A stretch of 64,000 bases of DNA, from positions 820,297-884,296 of the forward strand of contig VXAY01001003.1 of assembly GCA_013399855.1 (NCBI GenBank), read 5' to 3'. This DNA is from Oxyruncus cristatus. Its lineage: Eukaryota > Chordata > Aves > Passeriformes > Cotingidae. The notes beneath the pieces were generated by a model, which had not been told where the DNA came from, ran no database searches, and saw only the letters and a list, made by a program, of their open reading frames with translations. The number at the start of each line of letters is the position of its first letter. The stretch's first letter is position 1. Shown piece after piece: positions 1-13,090 of this stretch. The translations under genes were made by a program, and so were the position numbers.

Positions 1-40
1 TCATCATGCCCAGGCCACTGTGGGGTCGCTCCAGACAGCT

Positions 41-128
41 CTGGGATGGAGTCCAAGCCCAGACCTGCCACATCCCTGGTTTTTGTCCCTGGGATGGAGT
101 CCAAGTCCAGACCTGCTGCATCCCTGGT
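41..128. repeat. Tandem duplication, 48-bp period
   Basis: A 40-bp unit starting CTGGGATGGAGTCCAAG occurs at 41-80 and again at 89-128, with 8 bp between. The copies differ at three positions by eye. A third, weaker hint (CTCTGGAGTCCAG) occurs near 335-345. The array may continue left of the window. Confidence 0.85.
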
Positions 129-2782
129 CCTTCCTACCAGCCAGCAGGAAGTCCTGGCTGTGGGAAGAGCACGTGCTGCTGGGTCTGGTGCAGGGGGATC
201 AAAGAGCGGGATCGATGCCAGAGGGACACATCCCATGCCAGTAGCTCTGGAGCAGGTACACCCATTTCCAGTTCCTCATCCCAGCCTGCTGGGGGGTGGA
301 TATGCCTGGAGAGCTGGACATCCCTCCCTCATCCCTCTGGAGTCCAGTTTAAACCAGAACATGTCTGTTGTTCCAACGGGTGCCCAGTCTGGGGCCTCCC
401 CACCCCACAGATCTGGGGATGATCCACAAAGGGGTCACACATCACCCCTGTCCTCACCACCGGCTTTCATGGATCACCCCTGGTCACAGGAATTAGACTG
501 TGATCACAGGCACAGCACAAGGTACCGACAGCAGCTGCCTCTGCTCAACCCTGACCCCAGGAAAGGTGGGAAAACTATCCCAGCCCTGGGCTTCCCTGTG
601 TTTTTCCCCCTTGGACACTGCAGCACAGCAGAGATCAAGGCTTGGCAAGGTTCCCTGAGCTTCTCCCACAACAGCTTTCACTGCTCTCTGCCACCACCAG
701 TGAATGTTAAACACTTGCACTGCTACCAGGGAATGAATCCTCCCTCAGATTCCAGTAAAGCTCATTCATGAGTTTTGGAAATGCAATTAAACAATTTTTT
801 GTGCTCCTATGAAGAACTGTGGCAAGCTCTCTTCAGCAAGTTTTACTGTCCTGTGGTTCTGAAATATGGCAAGAAATGGACAGATGTTTCTCCTGGTCTT
901 TGGAAAACATCAAGACAGACCAAAAAAAAAAAAATTTACAACAGTTCAACTACACAGAAGAAGATTTAGCCACTGAGCAGGAACTGAGAGGTTCTGCTGG
1001 ACCCAAGTCCTGTGAGCAACAGAAATCAGATCCCACAGTCTTTAAACACACAAGTGTGATTTTTGCATCGTGCAAAGAACATTTTATTTTTGTGGATGTT
1101 TACATTTAGTATTAAAAACTACACATCTCCTGTAGATGGGCTCTTCTGGTGTCCAGGTAAACCAGAACAGGTGATGTACCTTTAAAATAACTCTGCCATC
1201 TCCCTCCTACCCCATGTGCGTATCTGAACAAGTGTTTATAACGTTTTCTTATCAACGTGATCCTTGAATACAAACTGGACAGAAGCAGAAATTCCTCAGA
1301 AACTATCTACATTCATATTTAACTGACTTCACAAGCAAACTATACAACCCCATAAACATCAAACTCCACTTAAGAGCAGCAGCAAGGGCTGTTTGAAAGT
1401 CTTTTCAGACAACACACTGAAGTGCAAAGGTAGTGATCAAAATGACAGTGAGTTCAGCTTCCCCACACCAGACTCCTGGACTGACTGCCTTTGTTTCGTA
1501 TCGCTACACAAAAAGATCTCTAATAGAAGTCCCATTACATTTCCAAGGGTAAGAAATAACTCACACAAAGCCAAGGTGTTCTTTTCACTTCCAACAGCTT
1601 CCCCAGGCAGAGTATTTCTGGGATAACCAGCAAGGACAATACTCTGTGCCCCGCAGGAGCCTTTGGCAGCCTCAGGTTTAGAGCAGCATCTCCTGAATCT
1701 CTAATTGGGCTGCAGCCTCTTATCAAGATACAGCACTGAGCTTAATTAGAGCCACAAATCGATGAAGCTCATCGAGAAGGTACGAGAAAGGTTTGGGCAA
1801 TTTTCAGTGACGGTTCAAATTTCTTTCCCTGGAATTGTTTCCAATAATAACAAAAGCTTAATGCAAAAATAAGAGTTACCCAGACATATTGCTCTGCTGC
1901 TGCAGGATTTAATGCTATAATTTCTGGAGCAGGATGGCACCAGCTTTTACCAAAGCAGTTGCCACAGAGAGCAAACACTGGAAAACAAGTCAAAGATTCT
2001 CCACACTGAGGCTCTTCCATCTGCAACTCTTTGGGTTTCATTTTATGACCAACACTGCAATTCAGGTATTTTTTGCTAGAATAAGGTTTTGCCATTAGCA
2101 TAAGCCTTTTCAGCTCTACTGAAAATATTTCCATTATTTCCTTTCAAAGCAAACCACTGATAATTCTATCAAAGCACTTCTTCTGCACTTGCTTTTCCCC
2201 ATACAATTTGCTCTGGCAGCACAAACAAGGCAGTGATCAGCCTATTGCCATGTGCAACCTCTGATTTACCACTACAGATAGCCAAAATTAAAGCTTTTTT
2301 TTTCTATTTTTAATTTTAGCTACATTAACACAGCGAGTCATTTAATGCCCGTCATTTAAGATACACTATCGGACACTGAACGCTGTCCTAGATAGCAAAA
2401 GCTGATGTTCTGCTACTCCAAAAACTCATTGAAAGGGAATAACAGACAACAACAATAAAGAGCAGCTGTGCCTCTTCCCCCACAAACGCAGGGATTCATT
2501 TATTTTCGAGACTTCAGACCTGCCACATCAATTTAATAAGGGGAATGAAAATGGAAATGTTTTTGGCTTATTATTTTCTGGTTCATTATTAACTGCAGTA
2601 AATATTTCAACAGAGAGAGAGAAAGCTCATGATCCCCCCCAGCACGAAGACAGGGGCAGGAAGCCCATGCTGTGACCTGACTCCAGCCCAGCATTTGCAG
2701 CAATCCCCAGGGCACTGGGCACAGTCAGCAATTTGAAATATTTCCCAGATGAAATGTGAACTTACAACCTTCCCACATTTAC

Positions 2783-2864
2783 CTGCCCCTCCGGCGCGGC
2801 CCCGCGGGCTGGGCAGATTGAACACTGTTTCCCCAGCTCCTCTGTCATCACTGTCCACCCTTAT
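2783..2864 (-). other. Possible cassette exon with an in-frame stop
   Basis: On the minus strand an 82-nt segment lies between an acceptor-like TTTCCCTCAG and a donor-like GGGGCAG/GTAAAT. Its 3' half is CpG-rich (CGCGGGGCCGCGCCGG), out of character with the intron. If joined to the phase-1 end of the 6300-6436 exon it reads five codons and then TGA, so inclusion would truncate neogenin. This may be a chance pairing of splice-like sites. Confidence 0.15.
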
Positions 2865-3333
2865 CTGAGGGAAATGCTGCGGATTCTTTCATGGCTGGGG
2901 ACGGCAAAACACATTTTCCCAGTGCTCTCAACTCATGCCACGTGTTGTACACAAACCTGGTCCCCAGAAAGGGCAGCGCGGGCAGAGCTCTGTCAACAGC
3001 CAGGAGAGACTTCACTTTGCAGACACCAAACTCCTGCCACCACCACGGGAAGAGTCCTGCCCTTGCCTGGCCTGGCACTGGGATGACACCGCCTTTTTGG
3101 CACCCAAGGAAAAGTGAGCAGGTACAAAGGTGCACACACAGCTTATCCATTTGAGATTTGGCCCAACAGACTGTCTCAAATGTGGGATCCAGCAATGGTC
3201 AGCTTTAGAGTGAGACTCTCTCAGATGCAGGTCTTCCCCCATGACATTCCATGTTCTCTTCCATATCAAACCACTCCTTAAATGCGCAGTCAAAGACTGG
3301 GTGTGTAACCAACGGGTCCGCGAAATCTCCAGT

Positions 3334-3488
3334 CACCGAATCCTGTGAAGGTTTGGCTTGGAGGGACCTTAAAAGCCCATCTCATTCCATCCCCTGCCAT
3401 GGGCAGGGACACCTTCCACTAGACCAGGTTGCTCCAACCTGGCTCAAACACTTCCAGGGATGGGGCAGCCTAAGCTTCCTTCTAAAGT
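3334..3488 (-). mobile_element. CR1 LINE 3' fragment
   Basis: The plus strand shows the complement of the avian CR1 3' end: GGGACCTTAAAAGCCCATC, then CTGCCATGGGCAGGGACACC and CACTTCCAGGGATGGGGCAG. The element therefore points along the minus strand. It is strongly 5'-truncated and diverged, covering only the last part of the element. It is a non-autonomous relic inside the intron. Confidence 0.88.
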
Positions 3489-5029
3489 GAAGGGAATTCT
3501 CTTAACTCCACCTCCAGCTCCACGGGGTAGATACAGAGACTGAGGACACAAATTTGTACAATCCTCTCCTGGACCCTTTAGTACTTTTCTAGTCCAGTGC
3601 TCCTTCCTAGTTAAAGTAATTTTTCCGATTCAGTCCTTCTGTTGCTGCGTGTAGGGAAATTAAATCAAATCATTTTTTAAAACCCAACATCAGGGCAATA
3701 GAGAGCTCCTCTCACACCTTTCATTTATGACCCAGGGGTTCAACAGATGACAGTGTGAAATACATGGCACCTTGAAGTGACACCAACAGGATCTAACTGC
3801 ATTAGTTCAAGACATCATTTATCCAGACTGAAAACGGTGCCAAATTTAACAGAAAAACCCCATGAACTCCCCGGGGGACGACTTGACACACCTGTATGCA
3901 GCTGGCAATAAGCTTTCTCCAGCCACCTCCCATGGACCCACAGGAAAACACAGGTATTTCTGCCAGCTGAGCACAGCACAGGCCTCATGTGAGACCCCTG
4001 AGGGTACCCCACCCTTGAGGGGTGGTCAGGAACTCCATCCTCACTGCCATGGAAGAATGAGAATTCCAGCAACCAGCCCAAGGCAGCTTGTTGGGGCCAC
4101 ACCAGAGACATGTGTTACCTTCCAGGGTTTTACATCCTTGATAAAGGACAGAGAAAAGCTGCTCTTGGAGCACAGTAACCCTTAATGAACATTCTTTTTA
4201 GTCTGGGCACAACCTGAACCTTACAATTGGACAAAGCAAGTTGTTTCAGTCTAAAAAATTCAGTCAATCCGTCCCTGGCACTGCTGGGAAATCTCAGTGA
4301 GGAGGCACCACAGGACCTTCTTCTCACTGTCCCTGCCCCAACAGTGCCAGGCAATGGCACCTTCCCCAGCCCTCAGCACAGAGTCCCACTGAAATGTTAA
4401 CAGAAGGGAGAATAGATTGGCTGCCTTGGCACAACCCCAGATGTGTTGCTGAAATCTCCCAACAAAAAACCCAGGGGCTTCAAGGAGAGAGGCAGAAAAA
4501 TAGGCGAGACAAGGGAATTAGTACCCAAAAAATGGATTTCTTGTCTGAAATTCTGCCAGACTAATTTCCAAGAATGGCAGAAGGAGCTTCAATTAAGCAA
4601 GAGCATGCTCTTATTAGGTATAAGAGATGACAATTTCTCTAGTCCAGAAGGAAATGATACAGTGATCAGATAACAGTTATTCAAGCCATTCAACCCTTCA
4701 CAGAAGTACAGTAATGCAGAAATACAATTACTCCCCACAGCGACCTCTCAAAGGAAAGGAGAATTAAGATTAGAACTGAGAAGTAAAATCAGAAATGCCA
4801 CTATCTAAGATTCATTCTGTAGAATCTTTAATATATTATAACACTCAAGCATTAAAGGATTTTCTTTCTAGGGCCAGGAATGTAACAAAAACTCAGCACA
4901 GAAGAACTGGCAGAACATATCCTCAATCTTTACAACCAAGTGAGGAAATCCTTTACTTTAGCTCAGATAACGACCAAACGAGCTCTCTCCAGCTCACTTT
5001 CATCCCCCAGTGACCGGTCTGGATGTCCT

Positions 5030-5140
5030 ACGCTAAGGCTATAATCTCCCTCTTATCCATGACTTGCTTAATTGCATCATATCATTAATGTTATTAATTG
5101 CTGCCACTGCCCATAAAACACAAAGCCAATTCTGTAAAAT
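5030..5140. promoter_or_regulatory. AT-rich block with homeodomain-type motifs
   Basis: TTAATTG occurs at 5068-5074 and 5094-5100, with ATTAAT between them, a layout common in deeply conserved vertebrate intronic elements. Conservation is not testable here. Confidence 0.22.
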
Positions 5141-5828
5141 ACAGAGGCTGGAACTGAATTTAACACAGCACATGGTGAACGGTGTGAAACCATCAGCAAG
5201 AGCTCTTAAGCCTCAAGCAAGTGAGTACTTGTAAGAGCACCAAATCTTAATTCATTTGGCCAAGATACAAGGTAAGAAAATGTGGGTTTTTTTTCTGCAT
5301 GACCAGAATTTGTTGGCTTTCAACATGCTTTCACTCCAAGTAATTCTTTTTGGTCCCAGCAGTTTTGTCTATATGTAAGCCTTTATTCATGGTTGTCCAG
5401 TGATTCAATTTATCCCTTCAGACCAACTCTGTAGCACCACAATCCTGGTAAAAAAAAGTCAGTCAAGCTCTTACAAGGACCCTGCACACATGAGCCCCTT
5501 GTACACGCCCTGAAACTCCACCTGAAGAATTCTAAACCCTTATTCAAGTCCAACTAATAAAAAACATTTCCTCATAAAATGGAAGGAAGGCCAAGAAGCC
5601 AAACTTCTACCTGTATTTTTCCCCACTCCTTACCAAGTCTACTTTCTCTGCTCACCAAGTCTGCTTTATTTATTTGTTTTTTTGAAGTAAGGTAAGATGT
5701 TTAAAAGACAGCATTAGCAATATTTCAGTGCTGTTTCTAGTAAGAACAGCCTGCAAAAGTAAGCAGAACAGTTATACACACACTAAACCAGCACATTACT
5801 AAATATCTCACCTTTTATCTTCTGTCAG

Positions 5829-5880
5829 GCTCCTTGAAAACAACATATTAATATGCTCCTTGAAAACAGCATATTAAAGG
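5829..5880. repeat. 26-bp tandem duplication
   Basis: Two adjacent 26-bp units share GCTCCTTGAAAACA and CATATTAA, and differ at one internal base and in the last few bases. This is a simple recent duplication in AT-rich intron. Confidence 0.9.
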
Positions 5881-6299
5881 ATCATCAAAAATACATTATA
5901 TACGTCCTTTCCAAAGACAATCTACGTTGTGGTACCACAGGTCAGCTTCCAGATGTGATCAGCCACACTGTGGCCCTTGTCCTCCTTTAAATAAGTAGTA
6001 TTATGTAAGTATATATAGAGCAGCTTTGAAGCATGCTCAAGTTGTGTTATATAATATTTGAATATTTATGGTATTGTAAGCAGTCTGAATAATAAATCAC
6101 AGTAACACATCAACATTTATAACAGGATTGGAGGGCGGTTCGTGGTTGTCAGTTCTGTTTTGTGTATTTTTTAACGGGGCACCAAACCCCGCCAGGGGTT
6201 TTGCCCAGGTCAAACAGGGTCTGTAACCGAGCCCAGGACAGAACTCCTGTGGGAAGGCTCCCAGAGAAGTGCTGCTCTGGCAGGGCAGTCTCTGCCTAC

Positions 6300-6436
6300 C
6301 TTGGACCGTGAGCTCTGCCTGGGCCGCCGCGGTGTCGTTGCCGCTCTCGGCGATGCAGGTGAAGGTCCCGGCGTCGCCCTCGGTCACGTCCTGGATTTCC
6401 AGCGAGCCCCCGGCCAGCAGCCGGAACCGCCCGGAC
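6300..6436 (-). CDS. NEO1: NEO1 exon encoding second half of Ig domain 3
   Basis: This 137-nt exon enters in phase 2 and leaves in phase 1. It completes the third Ig domain of neogenin. The acceptor is CTGTGTCCCAG and the donor CAAG/GTAGGC. The codon split at the junction with 13461-13614 becomes glycine. It encodes [18 protein letters not shown] and then Phe26-Thr-Cys28, where Phe replaces the tyrosine common before the second Ig cysteine. Residues 34-36 (NDT) form a possible N-glycosylation site. The end, AQAELTVQ, is the G strand leading into Ig4, whose exon is not in the window. Of the 45 complete codons, 42 end in G or C; the exceptions are GAA, GCA and CAA. With 13461-13614 it forms a 291-nt, phase-symmetric pair. 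Confidence 0.94.
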
Positions 6437-7489
6437 CTGGGACACAGAGACACATGTGACTCCACGGACATCACCTCCACGTTGCACTTCTGGGTGTCAG
6501 GTACACAAAACCACCTCACAGAGAGGATTTTTAATTACACGATCAAATTCCAACCTCGGCTTCACGTTTCCAATGAAGTTCAACCCCATCAATTCCACAA
6601 GAGCAGCTCATCTTTTTTGCACTTGCGGCTTCAGTTGTTCTTAATTAAATGTGAGCCGAGGTATTTAGTCAAGAGCGACCAGGACTGGAGAAAAATGAAG
6701 TATCGTCACCACATCACTAAAAAAAAAAAAATGCATTTTGCAGATGCAGCTGGAATGACTTATTGCTGAAAGCTGAGTGAATATAACATGACAGACTTTA
6801 CAGTAATGCACATTACACAATGTATAGTAATTGAATTTTTGCGACAAGAAAAGCCATTTCTCTACGATGAAATGTTGCAGAAAAGGATACAGGTTGAAAA
6901 AAAATTCAAAATACAAATTCATCAGGTGACAAAGTGTCTGTACAGAACTTCCCCCTCTGACTTGTGAAGCGGGGCGGGGGGGGAAGGGAAGAGTTTCTAA
7001 TTCAGCCCTTATAAGCATCTGCCTTTGATGCTAAATATAGGAGATAAAGTGGTGTTTGATCTCAGTGCAGCACCCTCAGCCTCCAGCCACATCCAACCAT
7101 CACTGCCCTTTACATGATACCACAGATTTGTGCAGGCCTTCCAAAACCCTTCAACACTCCAAGTTTCCACAGTAAAATGCCAAGAGTAAAGTGCCAAAAA
7201 GATCCCAAGTCAAGACACAAGTCGTGCCTGGATGCTGACCCAGAGCCTTTCTTAATTCCAGTTGGAAGAGGCTACCTGGGGCCTCCTGCCTGGCATCCTT
7301 GAGCCACAGCTTGTGGGTAGGAAGGGACTGAATTCTGCCAAAATAGGAACTAAAAATACATTACAACAATTAATTTTGGTCCCTACAGAGAGTGGCCAAT
7401 GTACAAAAACCAACCCAGTTGAAATTCCTAGAATTATGTTGGTAGGACCAATCCTCACTTGCTCGCAAAAGGAAATTGTTGGGATGCAG

Positions 7490-7620
7490 AGACTTCTGGC
7501 TCATCTCACTAATTACCACATAAATATTGATTTATGATACTTCCATAATTGCTGATCAAATGCCTGATTCAATGCATTTAAAAGCAGAGCAAACAAAACC
7601 ATTAATGGAATTAAGTGACA
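7490..7620. promoter_or_regulatory. AT-rich block, candidate conserved non-coding element
   Basis: Contains CTAATTACC, CATAATTGCTG and CCATTAATGG, a perfect palindrome at the core of homeodomain sites. No repeat or coding signal explains the segment. Confidence 0.22.
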
Positions 7621-8984
7621 GGAACCAGTCCTAAAAGCATCCAGAGACGTCCCTATCCAGGTATTCCATAAGGAAAGCCATCCCATTCCCACGAGGAGGA
7701 CCCCAAAAGGGCTGGTTTGGAAGAAGTGCAGGGAATTTGAGAGAACACATGAGTTTAAAAAACATATGAAGAGCTTCCCACATGCTGGGAATGTCCCTGA
7801 GGCTTCTGTGTGGGAACAGGCATTGTGAGGTTGCACTAAAACCAGGCCTAAAGAAAAACACAGAAGTAACACAAGCCTGGGCCAGAGCCCATCCACACAG
7901 GAAGTCTTCTGTCTTCTTTTATCATGTAAAACATCTGATTTGATTGTTTGTTCTTGCATTTCTGGCGAATTAATCTGAGCAGCAAAGAAGGTGCTGAGGG
8001 CTGGGATGAAAACTGGGAGAACTGAAGCCAACAGGGACAACAGAGACAGGGAGGGAGCCGAGCCTGTCAAATCCCAAAGGAATGCCAAAAGGCTATTGGA
8101 ATAACCTCATGGATAACAGCATTCGGAGGATATCAGTGCCTTTTTCAGGATATCCCATGTTGTTACCCATCCCAAAGCTACAGGTGCCTTAGGCTGCTCC
8201 TTCTCCCACTGCCAGCCTCTGGAAAAGCAACATCTCCACGGTGAGGCACCAGACTGCTGTAGTTATGAAGCAGCAGTTAAGATGTTGCTGTAACTGTTAA
8301 AAATTAGTGGTTGTTGCCACTTGGGCAACAAAAGTTTGCCAGAGGGGATCTCACAAACAACTTGTAACAGGGTGGTGTTTACGTGGATTCTCCTTCTGGC
8401 AAGGAACAGGGTTGTACAGCGCTCAGCCATCACTACGGTGTGCCATGGTTTTATTCTCTTGGTTATTTTCTTCAAGAAAACCTAGAGTCGAGCCCAACGT
8501 GATCCACTAAAAACTCCATGGAAGAAAATCTCCTCGGTGATTCCCTCTGTACGCATTAGCTGTTGAAAAATTCTGGGCTTAAATGAAAACTGCCTTTGTA
8601 ATAAATGAAAAACATCTTAATTTTGTAAGGACAATGAAGCATTTCCACAAAAGAGTGAAGAAATCAGATTTCAGGCACTGGAGACAAAGAATCAGCTTAA
8701 TATAAAAGTGATAACATAATTTGAAGTGTCATTAAAAGCAACAAAGATTGATCATTCAGATGTCAGGGAAGAAGAAAATCAAATTCCAGCCTTTCATATG
8801 CATTCCATACATCCCTCACTCACATACCCCTCATACACAATTATTGAGCTGCCCTGGATGCCTCACTCAGCCTCACTCAAGGCTTTTTGTGTTTCATTAT
8901 CACAAAATACAGTGAGCCTTTATTAATTTACTGTAGTCAAACTGCCAGTTATACCCTCAGGTTTGGGCTTTCCCCCCCCTCTTT

Positions 8985-9215
8985 TAAATTACTATTCCCA
9001 AAACATCTTATAATCTATTTGCTGTCTTGGTAAAGTACAGCAGATAAAATTAGACAGTAAATTAGATTATTTTGTGGAATCTACTATCAGAAAAATCTCC
9101 ATAATTACTCTGCTATGTTTAACCTTTCCCGAGCTGGGCAAGTGTAATTCGCTTCGTCCCAATCACTCCGAGAGCCCTGCAAACAGTAATTGTGTGATAA
9201 TTAAAATATCACACA
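8985..9215. promoter_or_regulatory. AT-rich block, candidate conserved non-coding element
   Basis: Over about 230 bp there are repeated TAATTA/TAATT-type cores (CATAATTACTC, GTAATTGTG, GATAATTAAAA) and no repeat similarity. The segment has the look of constrained non-coding DNA; this is an impression, not a measurement. Confidence 0.25.
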
Positions 9216-12200
9216 TTCCTGGGAAGCACTGAGGAAAAAAAGCCCTGGAATAGGGATGTGATCACACAAGTACAGGCAGCAGCAGCATAAAATGAACGTG
9301 GCACACAAGACCTCAGCTGTGCCACCTCCTTGCTGCAGGGAATTATGACCTGCACAACCTGTAGGTAATTTCTGGTGGATTTTTTCAGTGACACGAAATT
9401 TTGCTGAATGGAACAGCCCCAGCCCTCTGCAGAGTTTGCTGCACTTCAACAGCCTCGTTAAAATGTTACAGCTCGAGCCCTTCCAATGGTTTCATTTCAG
9501 AGTCACCATCTCACCTGCTGCAGCTTTCAAAAGAATTTGTGGCACCTGCATTTGTACTTTCCCCCCAAAAAAGTGTCCCAATATAACTCAGGATACATCA
9601 TAGAGCTGTTGGAGCACATCCTGATCCACATGGGAAAGGTTTCAAAGCGGATCCTCTTCCAAACACTTCAGACTCTGTGCTTGTGTCCCAAGCTCTGAAA
9701 ACCCATCCTGGCAGCCACCTGAAACTCCACTTTTCAAGTTCAGAATTGTCAAAAGCACGAAGTGACTCTACATCTGCTGAAGAACAGACCCTCCCATGGC
9801 AGGATCCTTGCCCAGACTGGATATTTAAGTAAAAATTTTTAAATTTTATGGAAGGGCTTTCCTAAAATTTTTAAGAAAGGCTCAAAGTTGGCTCAAATCT
9901 GAAAAACTCTAAGCTGTACAGACAATTTCCATCCCAGACTTGTGTGTCAGACAACGCTGACACTACAGCAGATCTCACTTCAGGAAGTTCTATGTAAAGG
10001 GACTCAGATTTATTCCAATATTTACATGAATTCTTATTTTGGTAAGAAAACAGAGATGTCCCTATCCCTTCCTTCCACCTCACTCAGCATTCTCTACATC
10101 CCTGGCAGATATATTGCTCATCCTGAGTTTATGGAGGACATCCACCCGGAAAAGCAGGATGGATATTCCCACTGCTGAACCACATGGAAAATGGGGAGGG
10201 CTCCACTCATGTTCCAGCATTACAGACCCACGAGCCCAGCACCCTCTGCCAGGGATTAGACACAAGCCCAGGGGCTTCCTTCGGATTCTGAAGCTGGAAT
10301 TTGGAGTTCAGTCTCAACCAGAAACAGGGTTTGGCCTTTTCCTTTCCTTACAAACAAAGGAGTTTCGAGAAAATTCTAATACATCAATTTTACCAGCTGG
10401 ACTGGTGAGCCAGTTCCATGGCAGGTTGTCAGCACAAGTCCAACACTTTTCCCAGTGCCTGTTATTAGGTCCAATTTTCCACCCTGTGCTATTTTCTCTC
10501 TGGAATTGTGCACACAGCCAGGAAGCTCTCAGCGGAGTAGCCCAAAACAGCAGCACCTCGAGCAGGGCACAGGGATGGTGGGAGCACTGAGACCCTTTCT
10601 CCAAACACTCCTCTGCTCTTCAGCTCTGAGGAACCAGAACTTCCCCAGGTCCCTGGTGCAACTCAGGTCATTCACAGCCTTTGATGGAGTTCTTTATGAA
10701 GAGCCAAAAAGTCAGCAGTCTAGCAATTATATTTCTTTAAAATCTTCAAGTCGGCAAGTTCTGAAAGGATTCCTTGAAGTTCTAAGAGCTTTACCATAAT
10801 GGAAACTCCGAGCACCATGTTCACTTCAGTTTCTCACCCAGCACTTCCTCCTCTTTCACTCTAATTAATTTGGGAAATATTTTATCACAGCAAACTAATT
10901 TCACAATATATTGCGTTACAGGTTGGCTGTCTGAACAACTGCCAAGACTGTCATCATTCAAGTTTACTCACATTTATCCATTAACATAAATCTTATTGCA
11001 GTCTTCAACAAATAATCCATCACGTTTAATCACCTTCCCTTCTTTTCAGGTCTTATAACACGTAGTTAATTCCAAAGCCCCACCACTCCCAACCCTTAAA
11101 AATAATCTGTTTTTCCCAGAAATGCAAGCTCCTACCCATATTCTCCTTAGCAAAGCAGCCTGAAAGGTAAACATTTAATTTTGCATTAGATTAATTACCA
11201 CGGTTAGGACGAAAGTCAAAATATGGTTGTGTGTTAAATCATTTCAAAAGGGGTTAAAATTAGGGACATACCTGCCCAAAACATCAAAGTTTTGTTTCCT
11301 ACAGAGACATGTGTCAATATATACATATATACCTACATATATGTATGTTAATGTCTGGTCTGTGTGCGTGTCTAAACAAAACCCATCATTTCAGAGCTTT
11401 TCCCAGACAGAAGGTACATTAAAACCTGCCCAGATGAAAAGGATCAGTTTTTATTTCAGCTACAGAAAAGTCATGCTAAGGAAAGTCGTACTTTTACAAC
11501 AAAAGGGGATTTCAGCACAAATTAAATGTGATTTAATTTGTAATTACATTAACAGACCATGCATAACAAGCTAAGGTAGCTATTTCGCAGCAGTAACTGC
11601 AGGCTTTACTCCAACAAAGAATCTTAATTTCTGGAGATTTTCCAGTTATTCTATTCAAACAAATAATACAATGGCTGTTGGGGTAAATGGAGTTTAAGAA
11701 CTCTTTGTTTTCTGCTGGTTGAATCTCTTCCTGTTAAGCCACAGTCACGAGTATCAGACTTAAGAGCTTTGGCACCCTTTAGGGAACAATGAAGGAATCT
11801 TATTCCTACAGAGGGGAAGAAGATCAAATTCCCTCCTTTACCCACCTTAGAAGTAAAGTCTACAGTGAGCACACATTTCACTGATTAAAAAAAAACCACC
11901 TTAGTGTTGCAAGAAAAAAAAGAATTAAAAGTCAACTGGAACCTGTTCTTGTAACAAAGAGCCATAATACTAAAAACTAACACTTAATATTCTGGAAAAT
12001 CAGGTCAGACGTGGTTCAAACTGTGTGCATACAAAGATCAAGTCTATATTTACTCATATTATGCCTCAGCCCTCCAGAACAATTTCTCACTCTGAATTTT
12101 GAGAATTAAAAATCCCCGCGCAGCCCTCGGGAGTTATCACGGCAACCTCACAGAAGAGCTCCTAAGGGAATGCCAGCACTGCACTCAGGTGAGGATTGGA

Positions 12201-12819
12201 AAATCTGGGCTCCGCATATCCAAACCCCAGAAGAAAACAAAAGGAGAGCTCTCTGGTAGGTGAGCTGTAACCTCCCCATGCACCGAACACGCCGTGGCCC
12301 AGAGAAGGATGGGGTGGGGGGCAGCAAAAATTCATGAAGATCTGACAGGACACCACTTTACATACAAGAAAAACAAATTAGGATCTTACCAGGAACATTC
12401 ATCCTGACATTTCATCCCACTGGACCGTGCAGCTCTGAGGAGTCTGCAGCAGCCTCCAAAGGCGAGTGATTTCTTACATTTATGACGAGAAAGGCTCTAA
12501 ATCCTGTGCCATCAGCCTGACACAGCAGCAGCTCTCAGGGCACCGAGCTGTCACCCCAGGGCCGCCTGCTCCCCCCAGCCACCACAGCTCAAATTACAAG
12601 CCCCGGGACCTTTTTAATTTAAGAGTTGCCAAAAAAAGAGAGATATATTATATCACTGCTACTGCAGAGCCTTGTGCACTGCTCTGGCTGCTTTCTGTGG
12701 CAGCCACGCCACAATTTACCTCTCCTTGTTCCATGATTAACTTGGGGCTCCGTTAATCTCCCCGCTGACTTTGGGGGACAGGGAGAACATTCAAGGGCCT
12801 GGCTGTAATCTCCTGGTTC

Positions 12820-13090
12820 CAGTAAGTACGTTCATTAGAGGCACAAAAATGGTCGTGATAAGATTTGTTCTGCTTTTTCTATATAGATTTTCCACCACAT
12901 TATTTTGAGTGAATACACCAGCAATGACAATGTGTTTTCACTGGATGCATTTCTGAAAGCCCACACTGCTTTTTAATCATGCCTAACATTTTAATATTCT
13001 ATTTTCATGAGAAATTATGTAATTGTGCTTTAAACATTTATTCTTAAACTCCCGTGGAACAGTTTGACACATAATGGACATTTTCATTGC
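12820..13090. promoter_or_regulatory. AT-rich block upstream of the split Ig3 exon, candidate conserved element
   Basis: The segment holds GATAAG, CATTTTAATATTC, AATTATGTAATTG and ATTAGAG motifs. It has no repeats and no coding signal. It lies 0.4-0.6 kb downstream of the 13461-13614 exon in gene direction. Confidence 0.2.

Larger units (their letters stand above)
1..6299 (-). other. NEO1: NEO1 intron downstream of the Ig3 exons (partial)
   Basis: This is the start (in gene direction) of the intron between the Ig3 and Ig4 exons, cut by the left window edge. The minus strand shows nothing like the expected Ig4 sequence, so the intron is longer than 6.3 kb. It contains a 48-bp-period duplication at its left end, a CR1 fragment near 3.3-3.5 kb, a small CpG-rich spot near 2.8 kb, a 26-bp tandem duplication at 5.8 kb and an AT-rich homeobox-motif block near 5.1 kb. 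The rest is AT-rich sequence with no recognisable feature. Confidence 0.85.

Noticed and set aside
46..771. 241-codon plus-strand open frame
   Set aside because: It runs through the 48-bp duplication, has no domain, no splice logic and Pro/Ser/His-rich composition typical of chance frames.
7513..8088. 191-codon hydrophobic minus-strand frame resembling a membrane protein
   Set aside because: It opens at TTG rather than ATG, matches no family I know and lies in a NEO1 intron; T-rich antisense DNA gives hydrophobic residues by chance.
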